Made by a program: the position numbers and the translations under genes. Of a stretch of DNA of 64,000 nucleotides, positions 16,792 to 25,372 are shown piece after piece. Below the pieces are notes generated by a model. The model made no database searches and was not told where the DNA came from. It saw nothing but the letters and a program-made list of their open reading frames with translations. Source of the stretch: Nonomuraea ceibae (GTDB taxonomy: Bacteria; Actinomycetota; Actinomycetes; Streptosporangiales; Streptosporangiaceae); contig NZ_JAHKRO010000010.1 in NCBI RefSeq assembly GCF_019396325.1, positions 1-64,000 on the forward strand, given 5' to 3'. The number at the start of each line of letters is the position of its first letter. Position 1 is the stretch's first letter.

Positions 16792-17748
16792 TCAGAAGGT
16801 GGCGATCGGGTTGACCGGGCTGCCGGAGGTGCCGGCGAAGCGGACCGGGGCGACGGCGAGGTGGAAGTCCCACTGGCCGAGTTCGGCGGCCGTGGCCGCG
16901 CACGCCTCCAGGTCGCAGTTGTCGAGCATCCACAGCCCCATCGCGACCAGGCTCACGGCGTGAACCGGCATCAGCACGTCGTCGTACCCCGACGGCTGCA
17001 CGTCCTGGGGGGTGTCGGCGCCGATCAGCGCGACCTCCCGTTCGTGCAGCCACGGCAGGCTGGCGGCGTGCCATCCGGCCTGCGTGAAGCCGCCGGCCAC
17101 GCCGCTCTCGTGCCGGAAGCGGCCGTAGCCGGTCCGCAGGAGCACCGCGTCGCCGGCTCGTACGCGCACGCCCTGGCGACGCTCGGCCGCCTCGAGGTCG
17201 TCGGGGAAGACGCCCTGGCCGGGTTCGAGCCAGGGCACGTCGCGGACGGCGGCGACGTCCAGCAGGACGCCGCGGGTGACGATCCCGTTCGCCGCCGCGG
17301 TGACGGACGCCCACGCCGATCCGGTCGCGGCGTCGACCAGCGCGTGCGGGCGCCCGTTGTACATCGTGCCGTCCCAGAGGATGTGGCACGGCGAGTCGAC
17401 GTGGGTGATGGTGTTGCCGTGGAACATGAGGCCGAGCCGCTCGGTGGAGAAGCCCCAGCGCCGGTCGTTGCGGAATCCGGGCGCCGGCATGTTCTCGGCG
17501 CCCGGCATGTCGGCGGCGCACGGGCACGCGGTCGTCGCCCGCTCCATGTCCTCGGGCACGGCGACGTCCCATGCGCAGGACACGCTCCTGCCGTGGCGCA
17601 CGGCCCGGGCCGCCGCCAGCCGGACGTCGTCGGTGATGTGGTTCAGGGTGCCGAGCTCGTCGTCGTCGCCCCACCGGCCCCAGTTCGACAGCGTGTCGAA
17701 GTAGCCGAGTACGTCGTCCTGTGTGGGCATCGGTCGCTCTGCCGTCAT
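16792..17748 (-). CDS. Cyclase-family (kynurenine formamidase-like) metal hydrolase
   Basis: A 318-residue member of the cyclase family (PF04199 type). The metal-binding motif HGNTITHVDSPCH (His110 to His122) corresponds to the family HxGTHxDxPxH signature, and GVLLDVAAVRDV plus RAGDAVLLRTGYG are typical. Relatives hydrolyse N-formylkynurenine or act on polyketide and isatin-like amides; long forms of about 310-330 residues such as this one are often uncharacterised. ATG at 17748. It stands alone, divergent from the ECF sigma factor at 17872. A short coding-like stretch lies just 3' of it (see rejected items). Confidence 0.87.
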   Translation of the reverse strand: MTAERPMPTQDDVLGYFDTLSNWGRWGDDDELGTLNHITDDVRLAAARAVRHGRSVSCAWDVAVPEDMERATTACPCAADMPGAENMPAPGFRNDRRWGFSTERLGLMFHGNTITHVDSPCHILWDGTMYNGRPHALVDAATGSAWASVTAAANGIVTRGVLLDVAAVRDVPWLEPGQGVFPDDLEAAERRQGVRVRAGDAVLLRTGYGRFRHESGVAGGFTQAGWHAASLPWLHEREVALIGADTPQDVQPSGYDDVLMPVHAVSLVAMGLWMLDNCDLEACAATAAELGQWDFHLAVAPVRFAGTSGSPVNPIATF

Positions 17749-17871
17749 CCCGGCAGGCTATCCCGCCCGTCCTCCCGAGTCCCGGTGATCGGCGCATGAA
17801 GCGACCCGCGTGAAAGGAACCCGGGGCATCGGGTGATAAACGATGACCATTGATGCATCGGAAGGCAGCAC

Positions 17872-18444
17872 ATGACGGCGGAGGCCATCCTGACCCCTGT
17901 GCCCTGGGCGGCCCGCGCGCGAGGGGCGCTCGACGCTGAACGGTTCGAGGAGGTGTTCGGCACGTACTACGGGGAGATCCACACGTACGTCGCCCAGCGG
18001 CTCGGCCAGGACCACGCCGAGGACATCGTCGCGGAGACGTTCTTCACGGCGTACCGCAAGCGGGCGCAGTACGACCCGGACCGCGCGAGCGTCCGGGCCT
18101 GGCTGTACGGCATCGCCACGAACCTCATCGGCAAGCACCGCCGCCTGGAGGCCCGCACCCTGCGCGCCCTGGGCCGGCTCGGTCCCGAGGCCGACTCCCC
18201 GGGGCACGAGGACTCCGTGGCCGTCCGCGTCAGCGCCCAGAGCCTGCGCCCGGAGCTGGCCGCCGCCCTGGCCGAGCTGGCTCTGCGTGACCGCGACGCG
18301 CTGCTGCTGGTCGCCCTGGCCGGGCTGAGCCACGAGGAGGTCGCCAACGCGCTCGGCATCCCGTACGGCACCGTCGGTTCCCGCCTGAACCGGGCGAGGA
18401 AGAAGCTGCGGGCCCGGCTGGGCGGGGTGGCCGACCGTGGATGA
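17872..18444 (+). CDS. ECF RNA polymerase sigma factor
   Basis: A 190-residue sigma-70 family factor with only regions 2 and 4. Region 2: YVAQRLGQDHAEDIVAETFFTAYRKR, then RASVRAWLYGIATNLIGKHRR. Region 4: LALRDRDALLLVALAGLSHEEVANALGIPYGTVGSRLNRARKKLR. ECF factors direct polymerase to a small regulon after release from an anti-sigma partner. The next gene overlaps by 8 bp and encodes a single-pass membrane protein, the typical arrangement for such a partner. ATG at 17872. Confidence 0.92.
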   Translation: MTAEAILTPVPWAARARGALDAERFEEVFGTYYGEIHTYVAQRLGQDHAEDIVAETFFTAYRKRAQYDPDRASVRAWLYGIATNLIGKHRRLEARTLRALGRLGPEADSPGHEDSVAVRVSAQSLRPELAAALAELALRDRDALLLVALAGLSHEEVANALGIPYGTVGSRLNRARKKLRARLGGVADRG

Positions 18445-19198
18445 CCTCGTACGCGATCTGTACGGCGAGCCTCGCCCGGACCCGCAGGCCCAGGCCAGGG
18501 TGTGGCGGCAGCTGGCGGCCCGGCGCAGGCGCAGGCGGCTGCCGTGGCTGGCGGTCCCGGTCGTGGCGGCGGCGCTCGCGCTGTTCCTGATCGTCCCCGG
18601 CGCGCCCGAGCAGCCGCTGCCCGGCCGGTCGATCCTGCTCGCGGCGGCCACCACGGCGGCGTCCACGTCGGCGGAGGGCACGTACTGGCACGTCAGGAAG
18701 CTGCGCGACGGCACGAGGGAGACCGAGCTCTGGGCGACCAGGGACGGCCGGGCGTGGATCTCGGAGGGCGGCCGGGTGACCCGGGTCGAGGGCGGGTCAC
18801 CGTTCAGCATGGCGGGGCGGGCCATGACGTACGCGCAGATCCGGGACCTGCCGGCCGACCCGGCGGCGCTGCGGGAGCGGGTGGCCGCGATGCTGCCGGA
18901 CGCGGGGCTGCTCGCCGACGCGCTCGGCGGGCTGCTCTGGACCAAGCCGTCGCCGCCGCAGGTCCGCGCCGCCGCCTACCGCGCGCTCGCCGACCTGCCC
19001 GGCGTTCGCTACCTGGGCGAGCGTGCGGACGCGCGAGGGCGTCGCGGTGCGGCGTTCTCCTTCGGGCTGCCGTCGGGCGCCCGGCGCACGCTGATCATCG
19101 ACCCGGCCACCTCGCAGGTGCTGTCGAGCACGGACGACCGGGCGGGACGTTCCGAGATCGTCCTGGTGGCCGGCTGGACGGACCAAGGCCCCCGCTGA
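18437..19198 (+). CDS. Single-pass membrane partner of ECF sigma factor (CU044_5270-like)
   Basis: A 253-residue membrane protein. It has a short cytoplasmic N-terminus (DDLVRDLYGEPRPDPQAQAR), a basic RRRRRRL patch, one transmembrane helix (about 37-55, PWLAVPVVAAALALFLIV), then an extracytoplasmic domain with ATTAASTSAEGTYWHVRKL and the C-terminal AFSFGLPSGARRTLIIDPATSQVL. The outer part matches the CU044_5270 family found next to ECF genes in actinomycetes. The overlapping GTG start at 18437 supports co-translation. It may hold or tune the sigma factor, but a canonical zinc-binding anti-sigma motif is absent. Confidence 0.8.
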   Translation: MDDLVRDLYGEPRPDPQAQARVWRQLAARRRRRRLPWLAVPVVAAALALFLIVPGAPEQPLPGRSILLAAATTAASTSAEGTYWHVRKLRDGTRETELWATRDGRAWISEGGRVTRVEGGSPFSMAGRAMTYAQIRDLPADPAALRERVAAMLPDAGLLADALGGLLWTKPSPPQVRAAAYRALADLPGVRYLGERADARGRRGAAFSFGLPSGARRTLIIDPATSQVLSSTDDRAGRSEIVLVAGWTDQGPR

Positions 19199-19251
19199 CT
19201 CATCCCCGCGCGGCGCGTGGCTGCCGCGTGCCCGAAATCAGGAGCCATGAC

Positions 19252-20832
19252 GTGTTCTGGCATGCCCGCACGACCTCAGGCAAGGCCATCTGCCTGAGCG
19301 ACCAGTTCCCGCTGAGCAACGTGGAGGAGGTGATGCTCGGGCGCGTCACGTTCGCCGGGCAGCCGCCGGTCGACCTCGGCGCGGTCGTCGACTGGACGGC
19401 GAACCCGCACGGCAACCGCTCCTGGGCGCTGAACCTGCACGCGTTGCGCTGGGCGGGCCGCCTGGTCGCCGAGTACGAGCGTTCGGGGGAAGCGGCGTAC
19501 CTGCGACGGGCCACCGACCTGGCCGGGCAGTGGGCGCGGGCGAACCCGCGCGGCGGCCGCGGGGTCAGCCCGTGGGCCTGGGCCGAGCATCCGGTGGCGT
19601 TGCGCGCCCCGGTGCTCGTCTGCCTGAGCGAGCACGTCCGGGCCCGGTGGCTCCTGGACTGCCTGGCCGAGCACGGCGAGGTCCTGGCCGATCCGGCGCT
19701 CTACCGCGCGGGCCACAACCACGGCCTCGACCAGGACATCGCGCTCCTGGTCGTCGGCTGCCGCCTCGGCCGGGCGAAGTGGCGGGACCTCGCCATACAC
19801 AGGATGACCGCCTCCGCCGAGCTCGCCGTCGACGACCAGGGCGCGCTGCACGAGCAGGCTCCCCGCTACGGCCTGTACGTGCACCGGCGGCTCGGCGTGG
19901 CGCTGCGGGCCATCAGGGAGAGCGGCGCCGAACCGCCCCCGCGGCTGGTGGCCAGGAGGTCCGCGCTGGAGGCGTACGTGGCCCACGCCACCCAGCCCGA
20001 CGGCCGCCTCGTCCCCATCGGGGACAGCCCGGCCGACGCCCGCGCGACCGGGTTTGCGCAGGAGGGGCCGGTGGTGCGGGTGTTCGACGCCGGGTACGTC
20101 TTCGGCCGCACGGCCTGGAACGATCCAGACTCGGCCTACTACTCGATCCGGTTCGGGCCGGGACGCGCGTTGCACGGGCACGAGGACCACCTCGGCGTCA
20201 CCTACAGCGCCCAAGGGCACCGGATCCTGGTGGAGGCCGGTTTCCACTCCTACGAGCGGACTCCGTACGTGGACTGGACGCGCTCGCCGGAGGCGCACAA
20301 CGTGCCCGTCGTCACGGGCGTCTTCCGGCCGGGCACGCGCACCCATCTCCTGGAGTCGTCGATCGGGCCCGCCCGCCAGTGCTTCGAGCTGTCCGACGAC
20401 GCCTACGGGGTGCCCAGAACCAGGCGGGTCCTGGTCAGCCACGCGCCGGACCTGCTGGCCGTGCACGACAGCGTGCCCGCCGGGTCCCTGCGCAGCCTGT
20501 GGCACTTCGATCCCGCGCTCACGGTCGTCTCCCGGACCGGCGGCGCGGTGGTGCTGGGCGACGGGGACTGGCGGGTGACGCTCCTGCAGTTCCCCGCCGA
20601 TGGCCTGCGGCTGCGCACCGGGACGGTCTCGCCCGGCTATCTGCGCACCGCCGGGACCGTCACCGTGGAGTCGGCGGAGGCGGCCGACGTCCTGACCCTG
20701 ATCGTGCCGGGCGCCGCCGCCCCCGAGGTCGCGATCTCGGGCTCCGAGCTGACCGTCGAGACGCCCGGCGGCCCGGTCACGATCGACGGCGGGAGGGGAA
20801 GACGACTCGCGTTTCGTCGAGCTATCCGCTGA
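19252..20832 (+). CDS. Heparinase II/III-family polysaccharide lyase
   Basis: A protein of about 526 residues with an N-terminal (alpha/alpha) toroid domain (DWTANPHGNRSWALNLHALRW ... RAGHNHGLDQDIALLVV, ALHEQAPRYGLYVHRRL) and a C-terminal heparinase II/III beta-sandwich (GRALHGHEDHLGVTYSAQG, AGFHSYERTPYVDW, SPEAHNVPVV). Asn-His, Tyr and His residues typical of uronate lyase catalysis are visible. No signal peptide is seen. I chose GTG 19252 because aggag lies 8 bp upstream; GTG 19228 is an in-frame alternative. It follows the ECF pair closely and could be in its regulon. The likely substrate is an acidic polysaccharide, not necessarily heparin. Confidence 0.85.
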   Translation: MFWHARTTSGKAICLSDQFPLSNVEEVMLGRVTFAGQPPVDLGAVVDWTANPHGNRSWALNLHALRWAGRLVAEYERSGEAAYLRRATDLAGQWARANPRGGRGVSPWAWAEHPVALRAPVLVCLSEHVRARWLLDCLAEHGEVLADPALYRAGHNHGLDQDIALLVVGCRLGRAKWRDLAIHRMTASAELAVDDQGALHEQAPRYGLYVHRRLGVALRAIRESGAEPPPRLVARRSALEAYVAHATQPDGRLVPIGDSPADARATGFAQEGPVVRVFDAGYVFGRTAWNDPDSAYYSIRFGPGRALHGHEDHLGVTYSAQGHRILVEAGFHSYERTPYVDWTRSPEAHNVPVVTGVFRPGTRTHLLESSIGPARQCFELSDDAYGVPRTRRVLVSHAPDLLAVHDSVPAGSLRSLWHFDPALTVVSRTGGAVVLGDGDWRVTLLQFPADGLRLRTGTVSPGYLRTAGTVTVESAEAADVLTLIVPGAAAPEVAISGSELTVETPGGPVTIDGGRGRRLAFRRAIR

Positions 20833-20868
20833 ATCGCCCGGCGGCGGGGCGGCGGGCGGCCTTGGGGG

Positions 20869-21558
20869 TCAGGTCGGCGCGGGCGACGGCGGCGCCTTCG
20901 CCCGCGCGATGCGCGCCTTCACGTCGCGGAAGTGCAGCCGCATCGCCTCCCGGGCGGCCTCTGCGTCCCGCGCCCGGAGCGCCGTCACGATCCGGCGATG
21001 GTTGACGACGATCTCCTCTGTCCGCTCCTCCGGCGGGCCGAGCGTCGGCTCGACCTCGTGGTAGACGTCCCAGAACAGGCCGATCAGCTGCAGCACCAGC
21101 TCGTTGCCGCTCGACTCGTACAGCAGCGCGTGGAAGGCCCGATCGGCCTCCCGGTCGCGGTCCATGCCGTTCACCAGGGCGTCCAGCGCGGCGAGCCGGG
21201 CGGCGCTGGCGGTGCGGGCCACCTGGCCGATCAGCCCCGTCTCCAGCAGCTCGCGGACCTCGACCAGATCGCGCAGCGCGTCGATCCCGCCGCCCGGCCC
21301 CGAGCGCACCTGGAAGGCGAGCGACGGCGTCAGCACGTCGAGCGACGCGTGCCCGACGAACGTCCCGTGGCCGTGCCGGATCTCGACGATGCCCAGGGCC
21401 CGCAGCGCCCGTACGGCCTCGCGGACGCTGTTGCGGCTCGCGCCGAGCAGCTCCATCAGCTGCACCTCGGTCGGCATCGGGGATCCGGGGGCCAGCCCGC
21501 GTTCGTGGATCAGGGCGACGATGCGCTCCTGAAGCGACGCGCCGTCACGCGCAGGCAT
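20869..21558 (-). CDS. FadR-subfamily GntR transcriptional regulator
   Basis: A 229-residue GntR regulator. The winged HTH is at about 8-75 (LQERIVALIHERGLAPGSPMPTEVQLMELLGASRNSVREAVRALRALGIVEIRHGHGTFV) and the FCD ligand-binding domain at about 95-220 (LVEVRELLETGLIGQVA, DRAFHALLYESSGNELVLQLI, HRRIVTALRARDAEAAREAMRLHF). FCD proteins often bind sugar acids or carboxylates with a metal. ATG at 21558 follows cctggaggc. It lies downstream of the sialidase gene in the same direction, so sialic-acid-related control is a reasonable guess. Confidence 0.9.
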   Translation of the reverse strand: MPARDGASLQERIVALIHERGLAPGSPMPTEVQLMELLGASRNSVREAVRALRALGIVEIRHGHGTFVGHASLDVLTPSLAFQVRSGPGGGIDALRDLVEVRELLETGLIGQVARTASAARLAALDALVNGMDRDREADRAFHALLYESSGNELVLQLIGLFWDVYHEVEPTLGPPEERTEEIVVNHRRIVTALRARDAEAAREAMRLHFRDVKARIARAKAPPSPAPT

Positions 21559-21685
21559 GCTGCCTCCAGGCTCGGAAGACGTTGTGGTCGAACATCCCAC
21601 CTCTCGGTCCCGGACGGCCAGGCGGTACGGAAAGTTTACGACGACTGCACGGCCTGGCCACCGGGTGAGCCTCGGTCGTTCACCA

Positions 21686-21716
21686 CCCGCGCAGGACATG
21701 GGATGTCCTGCGCGGG
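21686..21716 (-). terminator. Hairpin terminator after sialidase gene
   Basis: Perfect 13-bp arms (cccgcgcaggaca and its complement) with a 5-nt loop lie 17 bp beyond the sialidase stop at 21733. The stem is GC-rich and lacks a T-tract, as usual for actinomycete terminators. It separates the sialidase from the downstream GntR gene, which probably has its own promoter between 21559 and 21686. Confidence 0.7.
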
Positions 21717-21732
21717 GCGATGACTCGCTTTC

Positions 21733-23622
21733 TCAGTTCACGTGGTCGAACGGGAGCCGCAGCCCGAGCCGGCCGCCGATCGGCAGGTTCCGCTCGCGGA
21801 TCAGGTCCAGCTCCGTGCCGCTGAGGGCGCGGCGGTAGACCCGCAGCTCGTCCAGCGTCCCGCGGAAGCGGTCCGCGCCGTCCATCCGCTGGCCGACGTG
21901 GATTCCGCCGATCCCGAACTCCTTGCCGAGAGTCAGCGAGCCGGCCGGCGCCGCCGCCGCCGAGACCTGCACGCCGTCCACCATGAGCCGCAGCTCGCCG
22001 CCGGCCCGCTGGAGCGCCACGAAGTGCCACTGCCCGTCGTTGTACGCGCTCGGCGACTGGACGGTCACGTCGTACCGGTCGACGGAGAGCACCGCCCGGA
22101 TGCGGTTGCTGGCAGGCTCGGCCCGCAGCCACAGCCCCGGCGGGTTGGTGCCCCGGTCCACCCGGTGGAACCAGAGGATCGCGTGCGAGCCGGTCTTCTC
22201 CGTGTAGCGGACCCAGGTGGTCAGCGTGAAGTCCTTGCCGCCCAGGTCGATGGAGTCGTCGAAGGCCACCTCCACCCGGTCGTCCACCCGGTCCAGGGCC
22301 AGCCCGCCGCCGAAGCGCCCGTCGGCGGGCTGCGCGCCGCCCCGGACGTACGCCGCGTTGCGGTGCGGCGAGGTGTCCGGCGTCGTCGGGCCGGGCTCCG
22401 GCGGGCCGGGGATGCCGGGCGGGGTGCCGTTCGGCGTCTCCAGGTACGCCTCGTTGAACCGCGCGAACCGGATCTGCTCGTACGGCGAGACGCTGCCCGC
22501 CTCGTACATCAGGGCCGCCTCGTCACCGTCCAGCCGCACCATGTCCGAGTACGCCGACGGTCCCCAGTGGAAGACCTTGCCCTCGTCCCACGTCTCGAAG
22601 CTGCGGGCCTCGTCGTAGGACGACTTGATGCCCATCGCCTCCCGGGCGCCCGGGTGCATCGGCGAGGAGAAGAGGATGCGCTCGTCGTCGAAGCGCAGCA
22701 GCGACCCCTGGACGTCGGTCGTCGCCAGCGCCGGCACGGTGCGGAACGGCGCGTCCCACGTCCTGCCGCCGTCGCTGCTGGTCGCGTACGCCCGGCTGCC
22801 CTCGTCGGTGCCGCGCTCGCGGGCCGAGGCGTAGATCCGCCCGTCGGCGAGCTCGACGACGGTGACCTCCTGGGCGATGACCGTGCCGTCGTCGCGGGCC
22901 GTCTCGGCGCCGATGTTCCAGGTCACCCCGCTGTCGTCGCTGTAGAGCAGGTGGGTGCCGTACACGTGCTTGCCGACGCGGTCCCAGCTCTCGAAGCTGG
23001 CCCCGACGACCAGCCGGCCGGCGTGCGGGCCGGAGGTGAGCTGGATGCCGTGCATCGGGCCGGTGGCGTACCAGAAGTTCCACTCCGGGCGCTTGCCCTC
23101 GGTCATCTCCCTGGCGGCCGACCAGGTGGCCCCGTGGTCGTCGCTGAACTGGACCCACGGGTCGCGGTCACAGCCGTTCGGGCACGGCTCGGCGCCGTTG
23201 CGGGTGCTCACGAGCACGACCCGGCCGGTGCGCCCGTCGACGAGCGGCACCGGGTTGCCGTGGGTCGTGCCGTTGCCCTCCGAGATCACCTGGATCGGTC
23301 CCCAGGTCCGGCCGCCGTCGGCGGAACGGCGCAGCACGAGGTCGATGTCCTCGTCGTCGCCGCAGTCCTTCACCCGCCCCTCGGCGAACGCCAGGACCAT
23401 GCCGTTCGCCGCCCGCACCACGGCGGGGATCCGGAAGCAGCTGTAGCCGGAGTCGCCCCGGTTGTAGATCACCTGCTCGTCCACGAACGGCGCGCTGTCG
23501 CCGGTCGCGGCGGCCGGCGCGGCGAACGCGCCGACGAGTAAGCCTGCGAGCGCCATCACGGCGCCCGCCCGGCGCCGCAGGAAGCGCCCGGTACGGCTCT
23601 CCGGGGGATAGCCATCGTGCAT
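21733..23622 (-). CDS. Secreted exo-alpha-sialidase with C-terminal LamG-like domain
   Basis: A 629-residue secreted glycosidase (GH33 type) that removes terminal sialic acids. Signal peptide at about 15-40 (VMALAGLLVGAFAAPAAATG). The catalytic six-bladed propeller carries the arginine motif FRIP (63-66, SCFRIPAVVRAANG) and four Asp boxes: SADGGRTW, SDDHGATW, SDDSGVTW and SSDGGRTW. A linker rich in Pro leads to a LamG/concanavalin-like domain (about 420-600, GKDFTLTTWVRYTEKTG, HFVALQRAGGELRLMVDG) that likely binds glycans. ATG at 23622. A strong palindrome at 23660-23684 lies in its promoter, and the FadR-type gene downstream may be its regulator. Confidence 0.92.
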   Translation of the reverse strand: MHDGYPPESRTGRFLRRRAGAVMALAGLLVGAFAAPAAATGDSAPFVDEQVIYNRGDSGYSCFRIPAVVRAANGMVLAFAEGRVKDCGDDEDIDLVLRRSADGGRTWGPIQVISEGNGTTHGNPVPLVDGRTGRVVLVSTRNGAEPCPNGCDRDPWVQFSDDHGATWSAAREMTEGKRPEWNFWYATGPMHGIQLTSGPHAGRLVVGASFESWDRVGKHVYGTHLLYSDDSGVTWNIGAETARDDGTVIAQEVTVVELADGRIYASARERGTDEGSRAYATSSDGGRTWDAPFRTVPALATTDVQGSLLRFDDERILFSSPMHPGAREAMGIKSSYDEARSFETWDEGKVFHWGPSAYSDMVRLDGDEAALMYEAGSVSPYEQIRFARFNEAYLETPNGTPPGIPGPPEPGPTTPDTSPHRNAAYVRGGAQPADGRFGGGLALDRVDDRVEVAFDDSIDLGGKDFTLTTWVRYTEKTGSHAILWFHRVDRGTNPPGLWLRAEPASNRIRAVLSVDRYDVTVQSPSAYNDGQWHFVALQRAGGELRLMVDGVQVSAAAAPAGSLTLGKEFGIGGIHVGQRMDGADRFRGTLDELRVYRRALSGTELDLIRERNLPIGGRLGLRLPFDHVN

Positions 23623-23659
23623 GTCTTCGCCCTTCTGGCTGGAGTAGCTGGGGGAGAAG

Positions 23660-23684
23660 ACATCCTACGTCCAACGTCGGATGT
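23660..23684. promoter_or_regulatory. Palindromic operator upstream of sialidase
   Basis: Left arm acatcctacgt and right arm acgtcggatgt (10 of 11 positions complementary) are separated by cca. It lies 38-62 bp upstream of the sialidase start. A related half-site, acgtagaatgt at 23700-23710, matches the right arm at 9 of 11 positions. Good candidate for the FadR-type GntR protein encoded next to the sialidase. Confidence 0.6.
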
Positions 23685-23761
23685 CACAACAGATGGTGAA
23701 CGTAGAATGTCTGCCAGAAAACGGGCCGGATCCCCGGGCGCCGGCACAGCGCCCGCGGGCG

Positions 23762-25003
23762 CTACCGGAGCCGGTCGCGGCGGCGGGTCAGGGCCGCGGT
23801 CTCGGCGGTGTTGCCCGCCAGCTCGATGGCCCTGTCGTACGCCGCGCGCGACTCCCGGCCCCGGCCCAGCCGGCGCAGCAGGTCGGCGCGGGTCGCGTGG
23901 TAGGCGTGGTAGCCGGCCAGCTCGGGCTCAAGACGGTTGACGGCCGCCAGCGCCACCTCCGGGCCGTCGAGCTCGGCGACCGCGATGGCCCGGTTGAGGG
24001 CGACGACCGGCGAGGGGTCGAGGCGGACGAGCTGGTCGTACAGGGCGACGACCTGCGACCAGTCGGTGTCGCGCACGTCCCTGGCGGAGGTGTGCACGGC
24101 GTTGATCGCCGCGAGGATCTGGTAGCGGCCCGGAGCCGCCCCGGCGGCGGCAGCGGCGAGACGCTCGCGCACCAGCTGATGGCCCTCGGCGATCAGCGCC
24201 GCGTCCCAGGCCCCCCGGTCCTGCTCGTCGAGGGCGACCAGCTCGCCGCCCGCCGAGACCCGGGCGGTGCGGCGCGCCTCGGTGAGGAGCATCAGCGCCA
24301 GCAGCCCGGCCACCTCGCCGTCCTCCGGCATGAAGGTGCGGAGCAGGCGGCCGAGCCGGATCGCCTCGGCGGTCAGGTCGGGGCGTACGGGATCGGTGTC
24401 GGGGCCGGTCGCCAGGTAGCCCTCGTTGAAGACGAGGAAGAGGACGGCGAGCACGCCGGAGACGCGTGCCGGCAGGTCCTCGGCGGACGGCACCCGGTAG
24501 GGGATGCGAGCCGCCTTGATCTTGGCCTTCGCGCGGGTGATCCGCTGCCCCATCGCGGTCTCCCGCACCAGGAAGGCACGGGCGATCTGGGCGACGGTCA
24601 GGCCGCCGACCAGGCGCAGCGTCAGCGCCACGCGGGACTCCATCGCGAGCGCCGGATGACAGCAGGTGAAGATCAGCCGGAGCCGGTCGTCGTCGATGGC
24701 TCCGAGAGGCTCGGCCGGGTCGTCGTCGTACAACAGCTGGGCCTCCTTCTGCTTGTCCGCGCGCTTGCTCTCGCGCCGGACCCGGTCGATGGCCTTGCGG
24801 CCGGCCGTGGTGGCCAGCCAGGCGCCAGGGCTGGGAGGCACGCCGTCGGCCGGCCACCGCTCGACAGCGGCCGCGAACGCCTCCGCCGCCGCCTCCTCGG
24901 CGACATCGAGGTCCCCGAACCGCCTGGCCAGCGCGGCCACCACGCGCGACCACTCCTCGTGGTGGGCCCTGGTGATCGCCTCACGGACGCCGGCCACGGT
25001 CAC
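23762..25003 (-). CDS. ECF42-type RNA polymerase sigma factor with C-terminal extension
   Basis: A 413-residue sigma factor with an N-terminal ECF core and a long SnoaL-unrelated, TPR-like C-terminal extension. Region 2: HHEEWSRVVAALARRFGDLDVAEEAAAEAF, then GAWLATTAGRKAIDRVRRE. Region 4: RVALTLRLVGGLTVAQIARAFLVRETAMGQRITRAKAKI. The extension (FNEGYLATGPD ... YQILAAINAVHTSARD ... VVALYDQLVRLDPSPVVALNRAIAVAEL) is typical of ECF42. ECF42 factors lack a classical anti-sigma factor and are linked to DGPF proteins, exactly as here. The GTG start at 25003 overlaps the DGPF stop by 4 bp (GTGA). Confidence 0.93.
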   Translation of the reverse strand: MTVAGVREAITRAHHEEWSRVVAALARRFGDLDVAEEAAAEAFAAAVERWPADGVPPSPGAWLATTAGRKAIDRVRRESKRADKQKEAQLLYDDDPAEPLGAIDDDRLRLIFTCCHPALAMESRVALTLRLVGGLTVAQIARAFLVRETAMGQRITRAKAKIKAARIPYRVPSAEDLPARVSGVLAVLFLVFNEGYLATGPDTDPVRPDLTAEAIRLGRLLRTFMPEDGEVAGLLALMLLTEARRTARVSAGGELVALDEQDRGAWDAALIAEGHQLVRERLAAAAAGAAPGRYQILAAINAVHTSARDVRDTDWSQVVALYDQLVRLDPSPVVALNRAIAVAELDGPEVALAAVNRLEPELAGYHAYHATRADLLRRLGRGRESRAAYDRAIELAGNTAETAALTRRRDRLR

Positions 25004-25329
25004 CCGCCCAGGAACGGCCGTACCTCGACCTTCCGGTTGCACGCCTTGGACCCCTCGGCGGCGAGCTTGAGCGCCACGTCGAGGTCGGGAGCCCTGATGA
25101 TCCAGAGGCCGGCGAGGTACTCCTTCGACTCCAGGAAGGGCCCGTCGGTGAGCATCGCCTCCCCGCCCCGGTTGTCGATCACGGTGGCCGTGCCGGGCGA
25201 GGCCAGGCCGCCGGCGAACACCCAGTGGCCCTCGGCCACCAGCCGGTCGTTGAACGCGTTGATGGCGGACATCTCGTCCGGCGTGGCCGAGGCGGTCCTG
25301 TCGTCGATCACGGAAACCAGGTACTGCAT
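25000..25329 (-). CDS. YCII-related DGPF-domain protein
   Basis: A 109-residue YCII-like protein with the signature MLTDGPFLESKEYLAGLWIIRAPDLDVALKLA. The YCII fold is a ferredoxin-like dimer, and DGPF proteins are encoded beside ECF42 sigma factors, where they are thought to take part in signalling or in the response. Translational coupling to the sigma factor by a 4-bp overlap supports that. The start is ATG at 25329 (MQYLVSVIDDRTA). Upstream, 43 bp away and in the same direction, is a DHFR-like reductase gene, giving a three-gene operon. Confidence 0.92.
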   Translation of the reverse strand: MQYLVSVIDDRTASATPDEMSAINAFNDRLVAEGHWVFAGGLASPGTATVIDNRGGEAMLTDGPFLESKEYLAGLWIIRAPDLDVALKLAAEGSKACNRKVEVRPFLGG

Positions 25330-25372
25330 GTCAGGTCATCTCCTGCGTGACGGTCGGTCGTACGAGGGGCGG

